A DNA stretch of 8,159 nt, from the NCBI GenBank assembly GCA_023300835.1, contig JALZVB010000314.1, forward strand, positions 1 to 8,159. The letters are read 5' to 3'. The translations under genes were made by a program, and so were the position numbers. Of this stretch, positions 1 through 5,918 are shown piece by piece; the stretch's first letter is position 1, and every line of letters starts with the position of its first letter. Below the pieces are notes generated by a model. That model was not told where the DNA came from, searched no databases, and was given only the letters and a program-made list of their open reading frames with translations. This DNA is from Saprospiraceae bacterium. Lineage in GTDB: Bacteria > Bacteroidota > Bacteroidia > Chitinophagales > Saprospiraceae.

Positions 1-1055
1 GTTCTAGCTTTAAAATGGTTGAAGTATTTGAAAACATGGCTTTGCCTCAAGTATCAACTATGATCGACAAAGTACTTACTTGTAATGAAGCAATAACGTT
101 AGAGGCTATTATTGAAAATGCAGAAAGCCTATCAGTTGCATGGACTGATGACTCAAACATAGTCTTGTCAACTAGTAATGATGTTACGATAGAAATTGCT
201 GGCGTCTATTTCTTTAAAGCGATAGATGATAGCAGTGGATGTGTACTAAAGGATACAGTAAATGTTGTTGAAGACGTCAATGGATTTATTCCTGATTATG
301 ACGTATTTGCGCCAGGTTGTTTTGGAGAGTCAGCAGGTATTATTAATGTAGAGAGTAGCAGTATTAATGGTACTGGAATTCAATATTCACTAGAAGGATT
401 GACACAAGGTAACAATGTTTTTAGTGGTTTGGAATCAGGAGAATATGAATTAGAAATTTTCAATGCTGAAGGTTGTCGATATGATACAATCATCACAATA
501 GATGAAGGGGATTCAGTTGATTTTGAATTATCATTACCCACAAGTTATACACTACAACTGGGTGATTCTGTGGATATCGAACTTGAGTTATCTGACTCAG
601 ATATTACGGTGTCATCAGTATGGCTTGCCAATGGAGAAACGATATGTACAGATTGTAATAGTATATCTGTTACACCTGAACAGAATACAATCTATGAAGT
701 CGAAGTTCATAACGCATTTGGATGTGTAGAATCCAGCTTTGTAGAATTGGACGTAGTAAGAAATAAGTCATTTTATATTCCTAATATCTTTGATCCATCG
801 CTTCCTGGAGATGACGGGAAGTTTATAATATTCGCTGATAACATAGAATCAATTGATGCCTTTTCAGTTTTTGATAGATGGGGTAATCGTGTATATCAAG
901 GGGAAAATATCGAAGGATTTGGTAGTTATATGTTATGGGATGGCACAATGAATGGAAATAGAGTCGATGCAGGTGTATATATATTTAACCTAGAAGCGAC
1001 TCTAGACAATGGAAATAAGAAACAGGAAATAGGGAGTATTACTATTATGAACTAA
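1..1055 (+). CDS. Large secreted/surface protein, 3' part, with C-terminal T9SS type B (gliding-motility-associated) sorting domain
   Basis: The frame is open back to the window edge (codons Ser-Ser-Phe-Lys precede the ATG at 15), so the gene starts upstream and only its C-terminal part is seen. Counting from the Met at 15, residues 1-85 look like an Ig/PKD-like beta domain. Residues about 98-162 resemble a SprB-type repeat (PGCFGESAG, then SGEYELEIFNAEGC). A further Ig-like module lies at about 170-246, with a CTDC pair at 211-214. Residues 252-346 match the gliding-motility C-terminal domain: YIPNIF, then FDRWGNRVYQG, LWDGTMNG, DAGVYIF and a short GSITIMN end. In this family the tail directs export through the type IX system and attachment or release at the outer membrane. 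The usual TPNGDG motif after PN.F is altered to DPSLPGDDG. The ligand or role of the body of the protein cannot be told. A terminator follows 28 nt after the stop. Confidence 0.88.
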   Translation, partial: SSFKMVEVFENMALPQVSTMIDKVLTCNEAITLEAIIENAESLSVAWTDDSNIVLSTSNDVTIEIAGVYFFKAIDDSSGCVLKDTVNVVEDVNGFIPDYDVFAPGCFGESAGIINVESSSINGTGIQYSLEGLTQGNNVFSGLESGEYELEIFNAEGCRYDTIITIDEGDSVDFELSLPTSYTLQLGDSVDIELELSDSDITVSSVWLANGETICTDCNSISVTPEQNTIYEVEVHNAFGCVESSFVELDVVRNKSFYIPNIFDPSLPGDDGKFIIFADNIESIDAFSVFDRWGNRVYQGENIEGFGSYMLWDGTMNGNRVDAGVYIFNLEATLDNGNKKQEIGSITIMN

Positions 1056-1083
1056 TAATAAAATCTCTTTTTTATAGAAAATA

Positions 1084-1113
1084 AAAAGGCCGAAATTTCG
1101 ATTTCGGCCTTTT
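1084..1113. terminator. Bidirectional intrinsic terminator between convergent genes
   Basis: A perfect 13-bp stem (1084-1096 paired with 1101-1113) is closed by a TTCG tetraloop. The stem core is GGCCGAAAT, flanked by A4 on the left and T4 on the right, so each strand reads a GC stem followed by a U-rich tail. It lies between the stop of the plus-strand surface protein (1055) and the stop of the minus-strand DUF1761-like gene (1138) and can serve both. Confidence 0.88.
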
Positions 1114-1137
1114 CTAATTTCTATTGAGTTGTAAGTT

Positions 1138-1635
1138 TTAGAGCCATTGACATAGAATGCCACACATCAATACAAATGTGATAAACCAATAGCCTACATG
1201 GATACCTATGTATTTCCATCCTCTCCTTTCAAATAATGAATTGATTGCAATAAGTGGAAATGCAATCAAGATAGTTGCAAAACCTCCATGTGCAGCTCCA
1301 TGACCAAACGTTCTGTGTCTCGTACCAAATTTATCCATCAATGCCTGATACATTGTGTTGACTTCAGAACCCACTACTTCAAAGTCTGGATGGGTAACAA
1401 AGAGCTGGAATATACCACTCTGATGATTGGTCAGTCCGGCTAGCCCTGCAGATAGAAAAATGCTAAACACATATGACAAACCTAATATGAGCGCCATGTT
1501 ACTCCCTTTGAGACTTTCTTCTGTAAATCCATTGACTTTCATCCATGATTTACCAAATAGAGGGCCATACCATACGGCTCCTACAAGCATAGGCACAAGG
1601 CCTGCAGCTAATAATATTAAGGGGTTTGAGAACAT
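1138..1635 (-). CDS. Small integral membrane protein, DUF1761-like
   Basis: A 165-residue protein with four predicted transmembrane helices, at about residues 4-24, 46-68, 113-133 and 142-164. The first helix runs into the motif VWYGPLFGKSWM, the hallmark N-terminal W-Y-x-P-L-F-G...W pattern of the DUF1761 family. The third helix is preceded by HGAAHG (112-117), and a charged loop at about 70-110 links helices 2 and 3. The function of the family is unknown; it is an inner-membrane protein of about this length in many Bacteroidota. The start at 1635 is chosen because the hydrophobic first helix begins directly after it. No strong Shine-Dalgarno is seen. A short palindrome, GTAAA-TTG-TTTAC, sits at 1637-1649 directly before the start codon. 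The gene is divergent from the pentapeptide gene and convergent with the surface protein, so it is probably transcribed alone. Confidence 0.8.
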   Translation of the reverse strand: MFSNPLILLAAGLVPMLVGAVWYGPLFGKSWMKVNGFTEESLKGSNMALILGLSYVFSIFLSAGLAGLTNHQSGIFQLFVTHPDFEVVGSEVNTMYQALMDKFGTRHRTFGHGAAHGGFATILIAFPLIAINSLFERRGWKYIGIHVGYWFITFVLMCGILCQWL

Positions 1636-1720
1636 TGTAAATTGTTTACAGTTAGTTAATCGTAATTTTTCGTTCTTCTAATATAATGTAAATAATTGCC
1701 AACATAAAATTTAGGCGTTG

Positions 1721-1755
1721 TTGGGCCAATAGAACATAATAGAATTATATTATTG
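1721..1755 (+). promoter_or_regulatory. Candidate Bacteroidota-type promoter for the pentapeptide-repeat gene
   Basis: TTGG at 1721-1724 and TATTATTG at 1748-1755 are 23 nt apart. They resemble the -33 (TTTG/TTG) and -7 (TAnnTTTG, one mismatch) elements known for the Bacteroidota primary sigma factor. The -7 element ends 47 nt before the ATG at 1803. This is a pattern match in AT-rich DNA and may be chance. Confidence 0.22.
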
Positions 1756-1802
1756 TTCATTGATGCCAAATGGCAATAGTATTCTGAATTTTAAAATCCC
1801 CT

Positions 1803-2375
1803 ATGTCCGATATATACATCACAGATAAGACCTTTTCAAGCATTGAATTTGATTCAAAATCTCTAGATAAGGGAGAATATGAGAATTGCAACTTCGACAA
1901 TTGTGTTATAACGAGCTGCTCCTTAGCCGGTTTTGTATTTGTAGATTGTACGTTCACCGACTGTGAATTATCTAGATCCTTATTTTCCGGTACGGCATGT
2001 AGAAATGTAACATTTGTCAATTGTAAAATGATGGGTATTGACTTTGAAGTATGTAATCCGTTTCTTTTAGAACTTACATTCAGAAGTTGTAACCTTAGCT
2101 ATACACTATTTAACAATATGGACTTGACTAGATGCTCCTTTGATGACTGTAATCTCTTAGAAGCTAATTTTGAAGAGAGTAATCTCGGAGGTGTTGTCTT
2201 TCATGAGACTAAATTAACAGCCGCTATTTTCAATAGTACGGACCTTCAGAAAACGGATTTCAGGACTGCCCTAGGGTTCGATATTGACCCATCAGCAAAC
2301 AGAATGACCAGGGCTAAATTTACCGTCGGAGGCTTAGGAGGCTTGTTATCTAAGTATAGTTTGGACCTTTATTAG
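1803..2375 (+). CDS. Pentapeptide-repeat protein, Qnr/McbG-like
   Basis: A complete 190-residue protein built of five-residue repeats with a central Phe or Leu, as expected for a right-handed quadrilateral beta-helix. Central residues fall at 31, 36, 41, 46, 51, 56, 61, 66, 71, 76 and 81, and again at 93, 98, 103 and so on to 153. The register slips by two residues around CNPFLLELTF (84-93). The C-terminal tail, GFDIDPSANRMTRAKF then GLGGLLSKY, is typical of the Qnr/McbG-like subgroup, where it caps the helix. Members studied elsewhere mimic DNA and protect or inhibit gyrase and topoisomerase IV; that role here is inference. Ten of the 11 Cys residues sit in the i-2 (inward) position. There is no signal peptide, so it should be cytoplasmic. 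No terminator follows; a repeat array begins 15 nt after the stop. Confidence 0.87.
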   Translation: MSDIYITDKTFSSIEFDSKSLDKGEYENCNFDNCVITSCSLAGFVFVDCTFTDCELSRSLFSGTACRNVTFVNCKMMGIDFEVCNPFLLELTFRSCNLSYTLFNNMDLTRCSFDDCNLLEANFEESNLGGVVFHETKLTAAIFNSTDLQKTDFRTALGFDIDPSANRMTRAKFTVGGLGGLLSKYSLDLY

Positions 2376-2389
2376 GCATCACGACACAG

Positions 2390-2630
2390 GCCCTTATTCT
2401 GTCACTTGTAATATGAAATTTTACCTTTATTCTGTTTCGTAGCTCTCAACGTAGCTTAGTGATTTTATGTATAATTGTATAGATTACCTTTATTTTATTA
2501 CAAATTGTATAAAAAATTGCCCTAATTTTGTTACATAGAATTTAATTATTTACCCTTATTTTATGTCAAAGTAGATTTATTACCCTGATTTTGTTACATA
2601 GAACTGATGTATTTGCCTTTATTCTATTAC
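2390..2630. repeat. Array of about eight degenerate 16-nt direct repeats, phased at 33/33/30 nt
   Basis: Units start at 2390, 2423, 2456, 2486, 2519, 2552, 2582 and 2615. The plus-strand consensus is RCCYTTATTYTRTTAC, often preceded by ATT and twice followed by ATAGAA. The unit at 2456 is poor in its first four bases but keeps TGATTTTATGT. Spacings are 33,33,30,33,33,30,33 nt, so every third unit repeats at 96 nt. The two units before a 30-nt step (2456 and 2552) share the variant ATTTTATGT. The mean spacing of 32 nt is close to three turns of B-DNA, which fits a protein-binding array. All spacings are also multiples of three, which fits decayed peptide repeats. The intervening 14-17 nt are AT-rich and not unique spacers. 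No complete gene lies between 2376 and 2640. Confidence 0.8.
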
Positions 2631-2640
2631 GTTCGTTACT

Positions 2641-3372
2641 GTTATTAACCTCTATAAAAACGATGTAGAGAAATATGCTTCTACAACAACTGAAGCTCGT
2701 ATCATCAAGCACATAATGGATACCGGATATCTTTATTTAGATCAAAGGATAAAGTTTGAAAATTTCGGACAATCTAATTATAGATCTAGGGAAGTAGGAG
2801 AAGCTATGCGTAACCTTGATGATGCCAAAGTCATACAGTTAATATACCCGACAACAGAACTTGTACCTCCAATCAAGCCTAACCTCAGAAAATCACCAAG
2901 GCTACAGTTTCTAGATACAGGTCTGGTTAACTATGAATTGAAAATACAGGCAGAAATGATTGGGATGAGTGATATGAGTTCTGCCTATCGTGGTGCATTG
3001 ATACCACATCTTATAACACAAGAACTGATATCACTGCAGACATTAAATTATAAAAAACCGAATTTCTGGGTAAGAGAAAAACCACAAGCTTCATCAGAGA
3101 TAGACTTGGTAGTACAATACAAGAATAAGTTAATACCTATTGAAATCAAGTCTGGTAAGGAAGGTAGGCTTAGATCATTACACCAGTTTATAGAAAGAAC
3201 AGATCATCCATACGCGATACGTATGTATGGTGGAGAATTTTCCGTTGAGCAGCACGTTACACCTCAGATGAGAAAGCCATATTTATTAATGAATTTACCT
3301 TACTACCTAGGTACTAAGTTAATGGAATATGTTGCGCATTTCGTTACAACGTATACTGAGAGTAGTATATAA
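2641..3372 (+). pseudogene. N-terminally truncated AAA/DUF4143-type ATPase, C-terminal part only
   Basis: The C-terminal part of a large Bacteroidota ATP-binding protein of the AAA_14/DUF4143 kind. Family-like sequence starts near 2641 (VINLYKNDVEKYA), ahead of the first in-frame ATG at 2716. The frame is open only back to 2608, inside the repeat array. The Walker A and B ATPase domain, usually some 200 or more residues, is absent. Counting from the Met at 2716, a winged-helix-like segment (NYRSREVGEAMRNLDDAKVI) and KSPRLQFLDTGL (59-70) are followed by a PD-(D/E)XK-like signature: SSEIDLV with Asp130, then PIEIKSGK with Glu143 and Lys145. It ends with YAIRMYGGEF and KPYLLMNLPYYLGT. No frameshift occurs in the remaining part, so the loss is at the 5' end where the array abuts. 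A translated nuclease-like fragment from 2716 cannot be excluded, but no ribosome binding site supports it. Confidence 0.72.
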
Positions 3373-3412
3373 TTATGGCCTCATAGAACCACCACCAAGA
3401 TGCTAGAAAGCA

Positions 3413-3457
3413 TACATAGGCATATGCTAAGTTCGACTTGCCTATAGAGCCTATGTA
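3413..3457. repeat. Inverted repeat followed by T-rich run downstream of the ATPase remnant
   Basis: TACATAGGC at 3413-3421 is the exact complement of GCCTATGTA at 3449-3457, with a 27-nt interior. A second copy of GCCTAT at 3440-3445 can pair with ATAGGC at 3416-3421, giving two competing hairpins. A T8 run begins at about 3473, 15 nt after the stem, which is too far for a classical terminator. It could be a weak terminator, an operator, or the scar of a mobile element. The rest of the 3373-3558 gap shows no gene. Confidence 0.4.
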
Positions 3458-3558
3458 GATCATATTATTTAATTTTTTTTATTTAGTCAGGCAACCCTTT
3501 TTGTGCTTCATGCATATTATGGGTGCAAAATTAAATCTAACAAAAAAATTATATAATT

Positions 3559-4434
3559 ATGAAAAATTTACTTTTAGCTCTGCTTAGTATATTATTAATT
3601 ACTACGTTTATTTCATGTGGTGATGATGACGATGCAGGATCTAAAGACTTGACATTGAATTTTAGTGGACTTGAAGATCTAGGAAGTGAAGCAACTTATG
3701 AGGGTTGGTTAATAGTAGATGGCAACCCCGTTTCAACTGGTGTTTTTAATGTAAATGCAGATGGAGTAGCTTCTAGAAATGAATTTCAGGTTGCATCAGA
3801 AGACCTAGAAAATGCATCTACATTTGTTCTTACAATAGAGCCTTCTCCGGACAATGATCCAGCACCTAGTGATGTTCATATTCTTGCAGGAGACTTTGAT
3901 GGTACTAATGCTGATTTAACAATAGGCCACGAGGCAGCATTAGGTAAAGACTTTTCTGAGAGTACAGGTGCTTTCATTTTAGCTACACCTACTGACATGG
4001 ATGACACCAATGAAGATAGTGGAATCTGGTTTCTAGATAATTCTTCTGGATCGGCTATGTCAGGTCTTTCTTTACCTACTCTTCCTGCTGGTTGGGCTTA
4101 CGAAGGATGGGTTGTATTAGATGGTACACCTATAAGTACAGGTACTTTTACTGAAATGGATACTGCAGACAATAGTACTCTATATAGTGGAGATGTAGCT
4201 GGACCTAATTTTCCAGGAGAAGACTTCTTACTTAATGCACCAGATGGTTTTACATTCCCTATTGATCTGAAAGGAAGTACTGCAGTTATAAGTATAGAAC
4301 CGGTTCCAGATAATAATACAGCACCGTTTACATTAAAGCCTCTTGTTGGTGGAATTCCTAGCAGTGCAGATGTACATAGTACGATAGCTATGGATAGAAA
4401 TCTTACATTTCCAACAGGTACAGTGTTACGTTAA
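3559..4434 (+). CDS. Lipoprotein with two tandem RskA-like (anti-sigma-K type) domains
   Basis: A 291-residue protein with a type II signal peptide: hydrophobic residues 4-18, lipobox FISC with Cys20, then GDDDD. The acidic stretch fits Bacteroidota lipoprotein export signals, so it is probably surface-exposed on the outer membrane. The mature part holds two copies of one domain. Copy 1 (about 31-130) has YEGWLIVDGNPVSTG and LTIEPSPDNDPAP. Copy 2 (about 171-285) has LPAGWAYEGWVVLDGTPISTG, split here as LPAGWA then YEGWVVLDG, and ISIEPVPDNNTAPF. The spacer between them has DSGIWFLDNSSG. This matches the extracytoplasmic domain of RskA-type anti-sigma factors, but there is no transmembrane helix, no cytoplasmic sigma-binding region and no sigma-factor neighbour. 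An anti-sigma role is therefore unlikely. It sits alone between the ATPase remnant and a strong terminator. Confidence 0.82.
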   Translation: MKNLLLALLSILLITTFISCGDDDDAGSKDLTLNFSGLEDLGSEATYEGWLIVDGNPVSTGVFNVNADGVASRNEFQVASEDLENASTFVLTIEPSPDNDPAPSDVHILAGDFDGTNADLTIGHEAALGKDFSESTGAFILATPTDMDDTNEDSGIWFLDNSSGSAMSGLSLPTLPAGWAYEGWVVLDGTPISTGTFTEMDTADNSTLYSGDVAGPNFPGEDFLLNAPDGFTFPIDLKGSTAVISIEPVPDNNTAPFTLKPLVGGIPSSADVHSTIAMDRNLTFPTGTVLR

Positions 4435-4480
4435 ACATATAAATAATACCCAAGTAGTTCAATGTTGCTAACGTTAACTG

Positions 4481-4511
4481 ACCACCTATTAATAAATAGG
4501 TGGTTTTTTTT
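4481..4511 (+). terminator. Intrinsic terminator of the RskA-like lipoprotein gene
   Basis: A perfect 10-bp stem, ACCACCTATT (4481-4490) with AATAGGTGGT (4495-4504), has an AATA loop and is followed directly by a run of eight T residues. It lies 46 nt after the stop codon. The palindrome TAACGTTA just before it (4469-4476) is a separate short element. Confidence 0.88.
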
Positions 4512-4631
4512 ATTTGATACAAGGAGTATAGTATAATGATCTTTTATTAATACTAAACTATCAAACGCTATAAAAAAGCGTTTCAAGTCTAACTGATATT
4601 TCGTTAATCAAATTATTAAAAAAAAAACAAT

Positions 4632-4670
4632 AAAAAAGGGAACAAGCTGAATAAACTTGTTCCCTTTTTT
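4632..4670 (-). terminator. Intrinsic terminator at the end of the acyl-CoA metabolism operon
   Basis: A perfect 15-bp stem (4632-4646 with 4656-4670; core AAGGGAACAAG) has a 9-nt loop. It sits 21 nt beyond the stop of the minus-strand acyl-CoA dehydrogenase. Read on the minus strand, the stem ends in T6, then ATTG and another T7 run. The arms' A6/T6 symmetry means it could also stop plus-strand read-through. The remainder of 4512-4631 holds only a weak AAACGC/GCGTTT hairpin (4563-4583) and no gene. Confidence 0.87.
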
Positions 4671-4691
4671 CTTATTGTAAAATCGGCTTTC

Positions 4692-5855
4692 TTACACCAT
4701 AGGAATATAAACCTTACCCTTAATCACATTCCTAGAGATAACCAACCTTTGGATTTCTGAAGTCCCTTCGTAGATCTGTGTTATCTTAGCATCGCGCATA
4801 AGTCTTTCTACATGGTACTCTTTTACAAAACCATATCCACCATGAACTTGTACAGCTTCTACAGTTGTTTCCATAGCCACTTCTGATGCATATAGTTTAG
4901 CCATTGCAGCAGCTTGTGCATAATCTCTTCCAGTGTCTTTGAGCCATGCAGCTCTATACACCATAAGTCTTGCGGCTTCTATTTTCATAGCCATATCAGC
5001 TAATTTGAACGAGATGGCTTGATGTTGATTTATGGCTTTCCCAAATGTTTTTCTTTCGTGAGAATAGGCTAGGGCTAACTCATAAGCACCTGCTGCGATA
5101 CCCAGTGCTTGGGCAGCAATTCCGATACGTCCGCCGTCTAAAGTTTTCATAGCGTACTTAAATCCAAAACCATCAGGACCCAGTCTGTTGCCTTTAGGTA
5201 CTTTGACATCTTCAAACATTACGGATGATGTATCTGATGATCTGATTCCTAATTTATCTTCTTTGATACCTGTCGTGATTCCAGGCGTATCAGCATCTAC
5301 TAGAAAAGCATTAATCCCATGGTGTTTTTTCTCAGGATAAGTTTGAGCGATTACGACATATACACCTGCTGTTTTTCCATTGGTAATCCAGTTCTTAGTT
5401 CCATTAAGTATATAGTGATCACCTTTGTCTTCTGCTACTGTATGTTGACTAGTGGCATCACTGCCAGCCTCTGGTTCTGATAAACAAAAAGCACCAATTT
5501 TTTCTCCTGATGCAAGAAGCGGGAGATATTTTTTCTTCAGTTCTTCTGAGCCATAATGCTCGATCCCCCAACAAGCTAATGAGTTATGAGCAGACACGAT
5601 TACAGAGCATGAGCTGTCAATTTTAGATAATTCCTCAATTGTAATTGCGTAGGAAATTGTATCGAGAGCGGCACCGCCATATGCTTCAGGAATCATCATA
5701 CCCAAGAAACCTAGTTCTCCCATTTGTTTAACGTAGGCTGTAGGGTATTCCTGTTTTGTATCTCTTTCAATGACGCCTGGCTTGAGCTCCTGTTGGGCAA
5801 AATCCCTAGCAGCTTTCCTTATCATTTCGTGCTCTTCTGTCAATGTGAAGTCCAT
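4692..5855 (-). CDS. Acyl-CoA dehydrogenase, short-chain/butyryl-CoA type
   Basis: A 387-residue cytoplasmic FAD enzyme of full family length that oxidises acyl-CoA to trans-2-enoyl-CoA and passes electrons to electron-transfer flavoprotein. The N-terminal helical domain covers about 1-118. The middle beta domain begins with the FAD/substrate motif GAFCLSEPEAGSD (121-133), followed by NWITNG (155-160). The C-terminal helical domain contains RKTFGKAINQHQAI (268-281), VQVHGGYGF (335-343) and IYEGTSEIQR (361-370). Glu363 in YEGT is at the position of the catalytic base of short- and medium-chain enzymes, unlike isovaleryl- and long-chain enzymes, whose base is elsewhere. It follows the carboxyltransferase gene after 63 nt without a visible terminator, so it is probably co-transcribed. 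Chain-length preference (C4 or branched short-chain) cannot be fixed from sequence alone. Confidence 0.93.
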   Translation of the reverse strand: MDFTLTEEHEMIRKAARDFAQQELKPGVIERDTKQEYPTAYVKQMGELGFLGMMIPEAYGGAALDTISYAITIEELSKIDSSCSVIVSAHNSLACWGIEHYGSEELKKKYLPLLASGEKIGAFCLSEPEAGSDATSQHTVAEDKGDHYILNGTKNWITNGKTAGVYVVIAQTYPEKKHHGINAFLVDADTPGITTGIKEDKLGIRSSDTSSVMFEDVKVPKGNRLGPDGFGFKYAMKTLDGGRIGIAAQALGIAAGAYELALAYSHERKTFGKAINQHQAISFKLADMAMKIEAARLMVYRAAWLKDTGRDYAQAAAMAKLYASEVAMETTVEAVQVHGGYGFVKEYHVERLMRDAKITQIYEGTSEIQRLVISRNVIKGKVYIPMV

Positions 5856-5918
5856 ACTTATGCTTTTATATACTCCATATTGTCAGGAGTCATTGCTTAT
5901 TAAAATGTATCTATAAAT

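Noticed and set aside
1699..1726. Integron attC-like site before the pentapeptide gene (GTTGGGC core, with TGCCAAC upstream)
   Set aside because: GTTGGGC fits the R' core consensus, but the partner has two mismatches, the interior is too short, and no matching site follows the pentapeptide gene.
1757..2020. 87-codon minus-strand frame over the start of the pentapeptide gene
   Set aside because: It is antisense to a clearly conserved repeat protein and has no recognisable family features of its own.
2390..2630. CRISPR array
   Set aside because: The repeats are only 16 nt and strongly degenerate, the spacers are 14-17 nt, AT-rich and partly similar to each other, and no cas gene is visible.
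2376..2640. End of a Tn7/Mu-like transposon with multiple transposase-binding sites
   Set aside because: Phased multiple sites would fit, but no TG...CA terminal sequence in the right orientation, no opposite-facing second end, no target-site duplication and no transposase gene are seen.
3500..3525. Bacteroidota promoter (TTTG, TATGGGTG) ahead of the lipoprotein
   Set aside because: The spacing is only 14 nt and the -7 box has two mismatches, so it is not better than chance in this AT-rich gap.
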